Source of the DNA: an uncultured Lachnospiraceae bacterium
GTDB lineage: Bacteria > Bacillota > Clostridia > Lachnospirales > Lachnospiraceae
Direction: 5' to 3'
NCBI GenBank assembly: GCA_949076555.1
Contig: CARUOB010000063.1
Span: 1-16,308, forward strand
Length of the DNA: 16,308 nucleotides
A program made the translations under genes and the position numbers. How positions within the stretch are numbered: the first letter of the stretch is position 1; each line of letters begins with the position of its first letter. Under the pieces are notes generated by a model. The model did no database searches and was not told the origin of the DNA. It saw only the letters and a program-made list of their open reading frames with translations. Of the stretch, positions 1 through 7,651 are shown in pieces.

Positions 1-24
1 TTTCAAGCCACATTCATGCCCGTT

Positions 25-122
25 GTCACTTTTTAGTGACAGTTCAGCCTTCGGCTTCACTGTCACGTCTGATGCACACAAAATGCTCCAAAGTCGCATT
101 TTGGCGCTTGCGCTATTCCGCC
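25..122. other. Structured non-coding region downstream of the amylase
   Basis: No gene is seen in the first 124 bases. The stretch is dense in inverted repeats. GTGACAGT (36-43) pairs with ACTGTCAC (59-66) around an inner AGCC/GGCT stem (46-49 with 53-56). GTCACT (25-30) pairs with AGTGAC (35-40), which excludes the first hairpin because both use 36-40. AAAATGC (80-86) pairs with GCATTTT (96-102). GGCG (103-106) can pair with CGCC (119-122). None has a good U-tract after it on the minus strand, so it is not a clear intrinsic terminator for the amylase gene. It may be a 3' mRNA-stabilising structure or a copy of a dispersed palindromic element. Confidence 0.5.
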
Positions 123-124
123 TT

Positions 125-1939
125 TCATTTCAGCGCCAGCACCGAAAATCCCGGCATCACCGCTTTTCCATCCTCAAAACGGATTTCTTCTTCCCCTGTG
201 ACAAGCGCACCACGGATTTCTGTCTCTGTGCCGATATTCTTTCCGTTTAAGGTAATACTGGTCAGATCCAGCTCCTCTGTCTCCGCGCCCGTCACAAACA
301 CGAGCAGAAGCTCCGAATCCCCGTAAGTCTTTTTGATGGCACAGACGTTTTTCTTCGTATCCTCCGCCAGAAAATCCCCCACAAGGACATACTCTGCCTT
401 CCCTCTGGCAATCTCAGGATTCTGGTTTCGGATTTTGAGAACCTTCTTATAATATTGATAAACGGAAGTTTCGTCTTTCTCCTGCTCCTCCAGACTCTCA
501 AACTTCATCTTCACGTCTTCCATATCCGCCGGGCCGTCGCACATGCCCGCCGCGTCGGGGTTCATGCTCCAGTACATAGGCGCCCGCTTGTTCTCATCCT
601 TGCCGGAGCCTTTCATGCCAAGCTCCTCCCCGTAGTAGAGGAACGCCGAACCGCCCATAAACAGATTCATGGCGCCCGCCATCTTCGTCTGCGCGGCGGA
701 ATTTTCCCCCGCATAATAGCCCGCACTCCTGCCCATATCGTGGTTGGTATAAAAAGGCGCGTCGATATAATCCGGGTTGTAAGCGCCGAAAGTTTCATCC
801 AGAGAGGCGACCGCCGCACCGTACTTCGTTGCCGGTGAGCCGTTGAGCACCTTGGAGATAATGCCGTCCTTGTCCGCAAAGGCGAAGTCAAAAACACTGT
901 CGATGCCGCTCGCGTAATACTGCGCGTAGTCCGCCATATCAAGCCACGCTTCGCCCACCAGATAGGCGTCCGCCTTTTGAGATTTGACCATATCAGTCAA
1001 CCACGCCAGAAAGGCAATATTGGACTGAGGCGCACCGGAATAAAACTCTTTCACCGCATCCAGACGAAATCCGCCCACCCCCATGTCCAGCCAGTATTTC
1101 GTGATCCCGGCAATCTCCTCCCGCAGCGCTTCGCAGTCCAAATTAAAGTCAGGCATTTCGGACCAGAACTGCGCCTCGTAAAACCAGTCTGTCCCTTCCA
1201 CCGGATAATACCCGCCGCCCTGCTCTTTGGAGAAATGATAATAGTCAAAATAAGGGCAGTCCGCCGCATTCGGCTCCCCGCCGTTCAAACCTTTCAGGTA
1301 ATCACACGCCTCCTGAAACCAGGGATTCTGGGAGGAGCTGTGATTTAACACCAGGTCCATAATGACTTTGATTCCCCGCTTGTCGCACGCGGCAAGCAGC
1401 TCTTTAAAATCCTCCAGCGTGCCGTATGCCTCGTCTATGCCGTAATAGTCCGCCACGTCATACTTGTGATATGTGGGAGAAGGGTTCACGGGCATGAGCC
1501 AGATCCCGTTACAGCCCAGATCCGTGTCCGTAGCGTCGTCCCCGTCGTTGATGTAGTCCAGTTTGGAAAGCAATCCCTGCAAATCCCCTATGCCGTCCCC
1601 GTCACTGTCGCAGAAAGAATAGACAAACACTTCATAGTAGGTTCGATAGTTGTCGTCGATAATCTGCAGCGGGTTTTCCTCCCACGGCTCCACGGCGGAT
1701 ATTTCCGCCTCCTGTTCCTCCGCGTCACTGCCGTCTGCCGGTGCGCCCTCGCCTGCGGCGTCTTTACCTGGGGCCGTCCCATCCGCCGAAACGTCCCCGT
1801 CTGCCGAAGCGTCCTCCGTTTCGGCTTCCTGCACTGCCGCATCGGACAGGGTTTTGCCGTTTCCCGTCCCGCCGCATCCGGAAAGAGCCAAAGCCGCCGC
1901 CAATATTCCCGCCAGAGTTCTTATATATCTGCTCTTCAT
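125..1939 (-). CDS. GH13 alpha-amylase, lipoprotein
   Basis: Secreted, membrane-anchored glycoside hydrolase family 13 enzyme expected to cleave alpha-1,4-glucosidic bonds in starch or maltodextrin at the cell surface. An ATG at 1954 exists, but the ATG at 1939 is preferred because GGAG lies nine bases upstream and the product then starts MKSRYIR, giving a short lipoprotein signal with lipobox LSGC (Cys22). An acidic Ala/Asp/Glu-rich linker of about 55 residues follows. Numbered from 1939, the GH13 hallmarks are a DSDGDGIGDLQG calcium-type loop (about 111), DLVLNH (195-200), GFRLDAVK with nucleophile Asp294, GEAW with acid/base Glu330, and TNHD with Asp401. The MPDFN motif near 262 resembles the MPDLN region-V signature of subfamily GH13_36. 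It is the last gene of the importer operon, about 180 bases after the second permease. Exact product specificity is inference. Confidence 0.93.
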   Translation of the reverse strand: MKSRYIRTLAGILAAALALSGCGGTGNGKTLSDAAVQEAETEDASADGDVSADGTAPGKDAAGEGAPADGSDAEEQEAEISAVEPWEENPLQIIDDNYRTYYEVFVYSFCDSDGDGIGDLQGLLSKLDYINDGDDATDTDLGCNGIWLMPVNPSPTYHKYDVADYYGIDEAYGTLEDFKELLAACDKRGIKVIMDLVLNHSSSQNPWFQEACDYLKGLNGGEPNAADCPYFDYYHFSKEQGGGYYPVEGTDWFYEAQFWSEMPDFNLDCEALREEIAGITKYWLDMGVGGFRLDAVKEFYSGAPQSNIAFLAWLTDMVKSQKADAYLVGEAWLDMADYAQYYASGIDSVFDFAFADKDGIISKVLNGSPATKYGAAVASLDETFGAYNPDYIDAPFYTNHDMGRSAGYYAGENSAAQTKMAGAMNLFMGGSAFLYYGEELGMKGSGKDENKRAPMYWSMNPDAAGMCDGPADMEDVKMKFESLEEQEKDETSVYQYYKKVLKIRNQNPEIARGKAEYVLVGDFLAEDTKKNVCAIKKTYGDSELLLVFVTGAETEELDLTSITLNGKNIGTETEIRGALVTGEEEIRFEDGKAVMPGFSVLALK

Positions 1940-2005
1940 CTCACCACACTCCATTTTGATTTTTTATATTCTATATTTATGTAAACCTTTCTTTGCAGAC
2001 ACAAA

Positions 2006-2031
2006 CAAGCTGCACTGACAAGTACAGCTTG
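2006..2031 (-). other. Hairpin between permease and amylase genes
   Basis: CAAGCTG (2006-2012) pairs with CAGCTTG (2025-2031). On the minus strand it is followed by only TTTGTG, so it is at best a weak terminator or a processing site between the permease and amylase cistrons. The rest of 1940-2121 holds no gene. Confidence 0.3.
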
Positions 2032-2121
2032 CGCCACCATAGTCCTGCTCGTTTTACAAAGTAGGAGCGCGGCGGAGATATGGATTTCCGTCCGCGCCCA
2101 AAAAAGTTTCCGCTTCTGACA

Positions 2122-2964
2122 TTACCCTTTCACAGAACCGCCTGTAATACCCTCCACATAGAACTTCTGCATAATCAGGAACAGAATCGAAATCGGCACG
2201 GATATCACCACGCCGCCTGCGCAGAATACGGAGAAATATTTCGCGATCATGGATTTGCTCAGCATGTTAAACAGGCCGATCGCCACCGTCCAGTCCGTCG
2301 CGATACCGGAGTTTAACATCAGCTTCGCAAACACGAAGTCGCCCCAAGGTATCAGGAACGAGCTGATAACCGTGTACACGATAATGGGCTTGGAAAGAGG
2401 AATGATAATCTTAAAGAAAATCTTCGCTTCGGAAGCGCCCTCTAACCTTGCCGCCTCACTCAAGGAGACGGAAATCGTGTCCATAAAACCCTTACAGATC
2501 AGGAAACCCAGCCCCGCGCCTGCGGAGTACACGATAATCATACCAATATGACTGTTCGTCAGGTTAAACGTCTTTAAGATAAAGTAAATAGCGATCATGG
2601 ACAGCACACCCGGAAACATATTTAAGATAATGCTGAAACTCATCAGCGACTTTCTGCCCGGGAACCGCAGCTTACTCATGGTGTAGCTCACCATCAGCAC
2701 AAGAATGGTGGAGATCACACAGGTAAAGACCGCGATGACAAGCGTGTTCATAAACCACTTGTTGTACTGCACGATGGAATCCGACCGCAGGAATAACTGC
2801 GCGTAATTGTCGAGCGTCCACGTCTCCGGGAAAAAGTGCGAGGTGTTGATTCCCTTATACCCGCTAAACGAGGTAACAAACAGCCAGAGAATCGGTATCA
2901 GCCACACCACTGCCAGGAGAAGCAAAACAACATGTCTTAAAATAGAATTTATTTTCTTTTTCAT
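2122..2964 (-). CDS. ABC sugar importer permease, MalG type
   Basis: Second transmembrane subunit of an oligosaccharide ABC importer (CUT1 family), 280 residues, the usual MalG/MdxG/GanQ length. About six hydrophobic segments are visible, starting at residues 12-31. The cytoplasmic EAA loop that docks on the ATPase is at about 170-190 (SEAARLEGASEAKIFFKI, then IPLSKP). The C-terminus ends GGSVKG, as is typical of this group. The ATG at 2964 shares one base with the stop codon of the preceding permease gene (TAATG), and GGAGGAGG lies upstream, so the two subunits are probably translated together. The substrate could be maltodextrin, suggested by the amylase in the operon, or galacto-oligosaccharide, suggested by the nearby GH53 genes. 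Sequence reading alone does not decide. Confidence 0.95.
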   Translation of the reverse strand: MKKKINSILRHVVLLLLAVVWLIPILWLFVTSFSGYKGINTSHFFPETWTLDNYAQLFLRSDSIVQYNKWFMNTLVIAVFTCVISTILVLMVSYTMSKLRFPGRKSLMSFSIILNMFPGVLSMIAIYFILKTFNLTNSHIGMIIVYSAGAGLGFLICKGFMDTISVSLSEAARLEGASEAKIFFKIIIPLSKPIIVYTVISSFLIPWGDFVFAKLMLNSGIATDWTVAIGLFNMLSKSMIAKYFSVFCAGGVVISVPISILFLIMQKFYVEGITGGSVKG

Positions 2965-4391
2965 TATTGAAATTCCTCCTCCTTATCTCCCTTAATCGTT
3001 CTTGTAAACGTAATCAGTGTAAACGCCGCACAGATGATAAATACGATGATACCGATCACGGACGCCATCTTATAGTTGTAATACTCGTTCGTCAGCCTGA
3101 ACAGCCAAGTAACCAGCAGATCGATCTCTTTCGCGTTGGAGTTTGCCAAAAGCTGGTCGCTTGTGACATATACATCCTGCGTCAGCAGATAAATCACGTT
3201 AAAGTTGTTGATGTTCTTTACGAAATCCGTAATCAGGCTCGGCCCGGTTACGAAAAGCATGTACGGCATTGTGATCTTCACAAAGATCTGGAGCGGATTC
3301 GCGCCATCGATTCGCGCGCTCTCGATCTGATCTTCGGGAATGTTCATCAAAACGCCCGTCGCGATCAACATCTGATAGGGAATGCCGACCCAGATATTGA
3401 TGATGACGATCATCACCTTCGCCCAGCCCGGATTGGTCAAAAACGGAATGTAGCTCAGATTGGAGGGAACAAGCCCCACATTTTTGAGAAAATCCGTCAG
3501 CCCCACATTGGTGCAGAAGGTATTGACGATACCGCTGTCTGCGAAGAAGTTACGCACCAGAAGCAGTGTCACGAACTGCGGCACCGCGATGGCAATGATA
3601 AACAGCGTCCTCCACATCTTCGGCAGCTTCGTCTTCTTATTATTGATAAACTTGGCGAGCAGGATACCGCCAATGTAAGTCGTAAAGGTGGCAAGCACCG
3701 CCCACTCCAGCGTCCAAGTTAAAACTTTCTTAAAGGAATACCCAAAAGTCACTGTCACGGAATCCGTAAACAGATTCTTAAAGTTCGACCATCCCACCCA
3801 TGTAAACAAAGCGCTCGGCGGCATATGCTGCTGGTCATAGTTGGTAAACGCAACAGCCACCAGCACCAGTATCGGAAGGATATTCATCAGAATAATCCCG
3901 ATTGTCGGCAGCGTCAGCAATGTAATATGAAATTTTTCGTTAAACAACGCCTGCACATCTTCTTTAAAGGTATTGATGTGCTCTCCGTTTTCTTTCTGCA
4001 CCTGCAGGCGGTAAACCGCTTTCATGTTTGCGATCCAGAACAGGATAAATACACCAATGAGAAACAGTGCAATAATGGAATTCAACAGAATCAGGAAAGA
4101 GTTGTCATAGTCATTGACCGTGCTGGTCATAGTCAACGGGTCAAACACCTGCTCGAACTGCACTGTGCCGAGCGTCCCGAACTTCGCAAGGTTCGGCGCT
4201 GCATAGCCGACACACAGCACGACAAACAACGCTTCCACCAGAAACATGATAATACCGTTAATTACCTGTTTTCTGGCAAAATAGCCCACGCCCATCAAAA
4301 CCGCTGACAGCTTAACCCACACGTCTCCCCTGACAAAGGCAAATCCAAAATTTTTAAAATAATTTCCTATCGCGTTTAATGCCTTCTTCAT
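2964..4391 (-). CDS. ABC sugar importer permease, MalF type
   Basis: First transmembrane subunit of the importer, 475 residues. It is longer than the usual roughly 420-435 residues of Bacillus MdxF/GanP. The extra length is an N-terminal part with hydrophobic segments (about 45-65 and 100-122) ahead of the core permease. The EAA loop is at about 351-376 (ESARIDGANPLQIFVKI). An ATG at 4403 is in frame, but the ATG at 4391 is preferred: GGAGG sits five bases before it, and that ribosome-binding site overlaps the upstream ATG. The gene follows the binding-protein gene after an 85-base gap containing a terminator-like hairpin, and it overlaps the next permease by one base. No ATPase gene is present in the window, so a shared MsmK/MsmX-type ATPase is inferred. 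Confidence 0.94.
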   Translation of the reverse strand: MKKALNAIGNYFKNFGFAFVRGDVWVKLSAVLMGVGYFARKQVINGIIMFLVEALFVVLCVGYAAPNLAKFGTLGTVQFEQVFDPLTMTSTVNDYDNSFLILLNSIIALFLIGVFILFWIANMKAVYRLQVQKENGEHINTFKEDVQALFNEKFHITLLTLPTIGIILMNILPILVLVAVAFTNYDQQHMPPSALFTWVGWSNFKNLFTDSVTVTFGYSFKKVLTWTLEWAVLATFTTYIGGILLAKFINNKKTKLPKMWRTLFIIAIAVPQFVTLLLVRNFFADSGIVNTFCTNVGLTDFLKNVGLVPSNLSYIPFLTNPGWAKVMIVIINIWVGIPYQMLIATGVLMNIPEDQIESARIDGANPLQIFVKITMPYMLFVTGPSLITDFVKNINNFNVIYLLTQDVYVTSDQLLANSNAKEIDLLVTWLFRLTNEYYNYKMASVIGIIVFIICAAFTLITFTRTIKGDKEEEFQ

Positions 4392-4426
4392 ATGAACCTC
4401 CATGCCAGAAGTAGCCTTCTCTTTTT

Positions 4427-4458
4427 AAAAGAGGGCGAGTGAACACCACCCACCCTCT
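4427..4458 (-). terminator. Partial terminator between binding protein and permease
   Basis: On the minus strand AGAGGG (4458-4453) pairs with CCCTCT (4435-4430). The stem continues through two G-U wobbles and GTG/CAC to about 12 pairs with a short loop, then TTTT. It lies just downstream of the binding-protein stop codon. Such hairpins often let only part of transcription pass, giving more binding protein than permease. That role is inferred here. Confidence 0.65.
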
Positions 4459-4476
4459 CTGTTTTTATATAATTTG

Positions 4477-5841
4477 TTATTCAACAGCCGCCGTGATACC
4501 CTCTACCGTCGTATCCAGAAGCGCCTGCAGGTCTGTTCCGTCAGGATTGCCGGATGCAAGGATCTGTCCAAGCGTCTCTGCGGGAGACCAGAAGTTTGCG
4601 CCTACACGCTGAGGTGTCGCATATGCTGCCTGCGCTGCCAGAGCGGAGATCGCCGGATTTGCCTGTACCGCATCAGAAGATGCTGCCGCAAGGTTGGAAG
4701 GGCCAAGGCCTCTCGCTTCAAATCTTGCCGTCTGTGCTGCCTCGTTGGTCAGAAACTCTGCCAGAAGCATTGACCAGCCTACAAAAGCGGAGTGGGGATT
4801 TACACCAACCAGCTTATAGCCGGAGTAAGAAGACATCTGGCAGTCTTTGCCGCCAGCCTTGAAGGTAGGCAGTTTGGTTGCCGCATAGTTCTCGCCCCAT
4901 GCTTCTGCTGCCGTCTCCGCTCTCCATGTACCGTTCACACATGCTACCACGTTGCCCTCTGCGATCTGGGTAGCCATATCCTCATCACCCATGTCCACAA
5001 GCACACCTGACGCCGTCAGATCAAGAATCGCCTGGGCTACATCCGTACCGCCTGCCGCATTCCATGTACATGTGTTGGTGAGACCGTCATCATTCAGTGT
5101 CAGCTCAAGGCCAGCGCCCTGGAAGAACGCGTAAATGTACCAGCCGTTGGAGATATCCATCGCGATCTTCTTGCCTGCCGCGTCAGCCACTTCAATCATT
5201 TTCTCCAAAGACTGTACGTCACTCTCGGAGAATACGGAAGAATCGTAGAACATGAAGTAACCGTTATCAGCCGTCATCGGATAAGCGTATACCTTTCCGT
5301 CCACAGCAGCCGCCTCCACAGCGCCGGTTGCATTCTCGTTCACTACATCGAAGGTGTAGTTTGCCGCTACCTCCTGCAGTGCGCCTGCTTTTACAAGCTC
5401 GTTGATCTGGTCATCCGCAAACGCATACACATCCGCAGCCGCCTCTACGTCCGTCAGAACGGTATCTTTCGCGGTAGACTCACTCTCCGCACCGAGGGTA
5501 ATATCAAAAGTTACATCCGGGTAAGCCGCCTTGAACTCGTCAAGCAGCTTGCTGGTAAGGTCCTGATCCTCCTCAGAAGCCCATACCTTAAGTGTTACCG
5601 TACCTGTGGTTCCTGCGATCAGGTTTGCAATCGGGTCTGTTCCCTCTGCCGCAGTCGCGGGAGCCTCCACCGCAGGCGCCTCCTCTGCTGCCGGCTCTTC
5701 CGCCGCAGGTTCCTCAGCCGCAGGCGCTTCCGCTGCCGGAGCTTCCGCCGCAGGCGTCTCAGCCGCGCCGCCGCCGCAGCCTGCCAGACAGCCGACAGTC
5801 ATTGCCGTTGCCAGTAATGTTGCCAATACTTTCTTTTTCAT
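4477..5841 (-). CDS. ABC sugar-binding lipoprotein, MalE-like
   Basis: Extracellular solute-binding protein of a CUT1 oligosaccharide importer, 454 residues. It has a Lys-rich start (MKKKVLATLL), a hydrophobic core and lipobox LAGC, so Cys22 would be lipidated. A linker of about 45 residues built from PAAE/PAAEE units holds the domain away from the membrane. The folded domain starts near residue 79 with TVTLKVWASEED, then the typical family-1 pattern of a ligand-binding core containing YPMTADNGYFMFYDSSVFS. An AAAGGAGAG ribosome-binding site precedes the ATG. It is the first gene of the importer operon and has its own promoter about 230 bases upstream. Maltodextrin is the likeliest ligand because an amylase ends the operon; galacto-oligosaccharide is the alternative. 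Confidence 0.93.
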   Translation of the reverse strand: MKKKVLATLLATAMTVGCLAGCGGGAAETPAAEAPAAEAPAAEEPAAEEPAAEEAPAVEAPATAAEGTDPIANLIAGTTGTVTLKVWASEEDQDLTSKLLDEFKAAYPDVTFDITLGAESESTAKDTVLTDVEAAADVYAFADDQINELVKAGALQEVAANYTFDVVNENATGAVEAAAVDGKVYAYPMTADNGYFMFYDSSVFSESDVQSLEKMIEVADAAGKKIAMDISNGWYIYAFFQGAGLELTLNDDGLTNTCTWNAAGGTDVAQAILDLTASGVLVDMGDEDMATQIAEGNVVACVNGTWRAETAAEAWGENYAATKLPTFKAGGKDCQMSSYSGYKLVGVNPHSAFVGWSMLLAEFLTNEAAQTARFEARGLGPSNLAAASSDAVQANPAISALAAQAAYATPQRVGANFWSPAETLGQILASGNPDGTDLQALLDTTVEGITAAVE

Positions 5842-5998
5842 AATTGAACTCTCTCCTTTCGACTTTGTAAAAAAGTCAATTTTTAGTTTCTATACAAAAC
5901 ACAGTACCACCGTCAATTTTACCGTAATTCCGTGTTTTATATCACTGTATGCCGCACCGTTTCCCGGCCGTCCCTCTTGTATGGGCAGTCAGGGTTTT

Positions 5999-6043
5999 TA
6001 TATCCTAATATATTAGGATATAGGGAAAGGGCTAGCCCTTTCC
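5999..6043. repeat. Two adjacent perfect palindromes in the importer leader
   Basis: Positions 5999-6022 form a perfect 24-base palindrome centred on AATATATT with arms TATATCCTAA. After one base, 6024-6043 form a perfect 20-base palindrome, GGAAAGGGCTAGCCCTTTCC. As RNA these would be a 10-pair and an 8-pair stem, each with a four-base loop. They lie in the inferred 5' untranslated leader of the binding-protein transcript. The remainder of the 320-base gap 5842-6161 has the promoter and a possible operator but no gene. Confidence 0.8.
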
Positions 6044-6069
6044 GCAAAATTTTCTCTGTGCGCAAATAA

Positions 6070-6099
6070 AATTTACCACTTTTTTATAGCCGTTGTCAA
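6070..6099 (-). promoter_or_regulatory. Promoter of the importer operon
   Basis: On the minus strand a perfect TTGACA -35 box (6099-6094) is followed after 18 bases by TAAATT (6075-6070) as a moderate -10 box. Transcription would start near 6063, leaving a leader of about 220 bases before the binding-protein gene. Confidence 0.6.
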
Positions 6100-6102
6100 T
6101 AC

Positions 6103-6116
6103 GGAAAACGTTTTTT
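6103..6116. promoter_or_regulatory. Possible LacI/CcpA-type operator
   Basis: GGAAAACGTTTTTT contains the palindrome AAAACGTTTT (6105-6114) with the central CG typical of LacI-family and cre sites. It lies just upstream of the -35 box. TAAACGGC also occurs twice, 20 bases apart (6122-6129 and 6142-6149). The sequence differs from the GCGCAAYCGG sites near the lacI-type gene, so a different regulator is implied. Confidence 0.35.
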
Positions 6117-6161
6117 TAACATAAACGGCGTATTTCCTGCTTAAACGGCATTTATAGCAGC

Positions 6162-7280
6162 TTATATCGGCTGATAATCACGGATCACTTCCAGTGCAGG
6201 AAGAGAATGACCGTCATAGTCAAACAACGCCTGATTCGCCCACTCATTGCCGCCCGGGCCATTTTCTTCTATATACTTTAAGGCCTCCTCATTGGCCCAG
6301 CCCGATCCCGGCACCGGAATCCACGCCGGTTCCCAATAGAAAAATCCCCGGCATTTCTTCTCCGGCACCTGATCGATCACCGCAAACAATGCCCTCATAA
6401 AATCCGCCTGCCCTTCCTTCGTCATGAAAAAAGGCAGTTTCTCCACCAGTGCAGGCCTTGTGGCATATCCCTTGCGCTCGTTTGCCGCAAGTTTCTCATA
6501 GGATGCATAATCTTCCATTGTATAGCCCATGGAAACCTCCGCAATCACAAGCTCCTTGCCGTAACGCACCGCCAGATCGTTCATATTCTTCTGTAACGCT
6601 TCCAGACTGCCGTGCCAGAACGGATAGTAGGAAAGCCCGATGATTTGAAAATCCTCTCCCCGCTCCATATAATGATCAAACCAGTCACGATACATCGGCG
6701 CGTTGCCGCCGTTGTCCAAGTGGATCATCACCGGCATTTCGCCGTCCAGAGAGCGCACCGCACGGATGCCCGCGCTGACAAACTGCGCCAGATTGTCGTA
6801 ATTGCCGCATTCCTGCAGCTTTCCCAAAGGCCAGAGCATGCCGTTGGTCAGCTCGTTGCCAATCTGGATCAGATCCGGGTACGCCCCCGCATCCCGCAAG
6901 GTCAACAGCGTATCTCTCGTAAAGGTATAGACCACTTCGGTCAACTGTTCTGCATCCATCCCGCGCCACGCCTTGGGCACCCGCTGCTTTCCCGGATCCG
7001 CCCAGAAATCGCTGTAGTGCATACAGAGCAGCACTTCCATCCCATGCGCTTTCGCCCGCTTCGCAAGCTCAACGGTCGTTGGCAGATCGTTGGTTCCCGC
7101 CCCGTAAGGCGTGCCGTCCTGCGCGTAAGGATCATTCCACAGCCTGAGCCTGACCGCATTCGTCCCATAGCTTTTCAGGATCTCAAACACGTCCTTCTCT
7201 TCCCCGTGGTCAAAAAATTTTCCGCCGAGACTCTCCACCTCTTTGACGGTGGAGAGATCCATGCCTTTATAAAACTTCAT
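6162..7280 (-). CDS. GH53 endo-beta-1,4-galactanase, no signal peptide
   Basis: Glycoside hydrolase family 53 enzyme of 372 residues, expected to hydrolyse beta-1,4-galactan or its oligosaccharides. The GH53 domain begins at once (FYKGMDLSTVKE), with no signal peptide or lipobox, so it should act in the cytoplasm. Motifs: VRLRLWNDPY (43-52), CMHYSDFWADP (86-96), IQIGNEL with acid/base Glu143, SYYPFWHG (217-224), VIAEVS with nucleophile Glu248, and FFYWEPAWIPV near 315. The ATG at 7280 follows AAGGAAG. The gene lies downstream of the 612-residue protein and zinc-ribbon genes, after a 150-base hairpin-rich gap without a clear terminator, so co-transcription is plausible. Its partner at 9689-11236 is the surface version. 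Confidence 0.93.
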   Translation of the reverse strand: MKFYKGMDLSTVKEVESLGGKFFDHGEEKDVFEILKSYGTNAVRLRLWNDPYAQDGTPYGAGTNDLPTTVELAKRAKAHGMEVLLCMHYSDFWADPGKQRVPKAWRGMDAEQLTEVVYTFTRDTLLTLRDAGAYPDLIQIGNELTNGMLWPLGKLQECGNYDNLAQFVSAGIRAVRSLDGEMPVMIHLDNGGNAPMYRDWFDHYMERGEDFQIIGLSYYPFWHGSLEALQKNMNDLAVRYGKELVIAEVSMGYTMEDYASYEKLAANERKGYATRPALVEKLPFFMTKEGQADFMRALFAVIDQVPEKKCRGFFYWEPAWIPVPGSGWANEEALKYIEENGPGGNEWANQALFDYDGHSLPALEVIRDYQPI

Positions 7281-7320
7281 ATTTTGTCTTCCTTTTCTCT
7301 GCCATAAGGCAAACTAATGC

Positions 7321-7433
7321 GGAGAATGCCGCATTTCCGGCATTCTCCCGAGTGAGACTTAGTACTTCCAAGTCAGCTTTGCTGACTTTGTTACTGTCCT
7401 ATAGCGGAACGTCTTTAGAAGTACTTCTCACTC
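7321..7433. repeat. Compound hairpin element between zinc-ribbon and GH53 genes
   Basis: GGAGAATGCCG (7321-7331) pairs perfectly with CGGCATTCTCC (7338-7348). Beside it, an inverted repeat brackets 7350-7433: GAGTGAGA plus AGTACTTC on the left, separated by three extra bases, match GAAGTACTTCTCACTC on the right. Inside is AAGTCAGC/GCTGACTT (7370-7377 with 7381-7388). There is no U-tract, so it is not an ordinary terminator. The right arm touches the zinc-ribbon stop codon. Confidence 0.7.
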
Positions 7434-7651
7434 TAATCAAAATCAAACTTCGTAAACCGCTTCATCGCGTCCTTATACCGGAACCGCACCAGCTCGTTCT
7501 TTTCGAGCACATCATCCTCGGTTCCCACATACTGACAGCGGATGCAGTGATATTCCTTCTTATCCTTGTCGTAAAACATATCAATGTCCAAATCTCTCAT
7601 AAAGCAGGAGGGACACCTGTAATTTAATTTGCCTTTGCCAGATTGAGCCAT
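7433..7651 (-). CDS. Small zinc-ribbon protein, 72 residues
   Basis: A small basic/acidic protein with two cysteine pairs, CPSC (13-16) and CIRC (36-39), separated by 19 residues, as in a one-zinc ribbon. The C-terminal third is charged with no further motif. It is probably real because the ATG at 7651 lies 28 bases inside the end of the 612-residue gene, with AAGGAGG ten bases before it inside that gene's coding sequence. This arrangement suggests translational coupling. No signal peptide is seen, so it is cytoplasmic. The function is not recognised; it could bind nucleic acid or assist its overlapping partner. Confidence 0.85.
   Translation of the reverse strand: MAQSGKGKLNYRCPSCFMRDLDIDMFYDKDKKEYHCIRCQYVGTEDDVLEKNELVRFRYKDAMKRFTKFDFD

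Noticed and set aside
2967..3722. A 251-codon plus-strand open frame opposite the MalF-type permease gene
   Set aside because: Antisense shadow of a permease with an intact EAA loop; the composition is Arg/His/Asp-rich and no ribosome-binding site is seen.
5999..6043. Palindromes as the intrinsic terminator of the cytoplasmic GH53 gene
   Set aside because: No U-tract follows on the minus strand, and they lie downstream of the importer promoter, so they are more likely in its leader.
6612..7307. A 231-codon plus-strand open frame opposite the cytoplasmic GH53 gene
   Set aside because: Antisense to conserved catalytic motifs, with no domain of its own.
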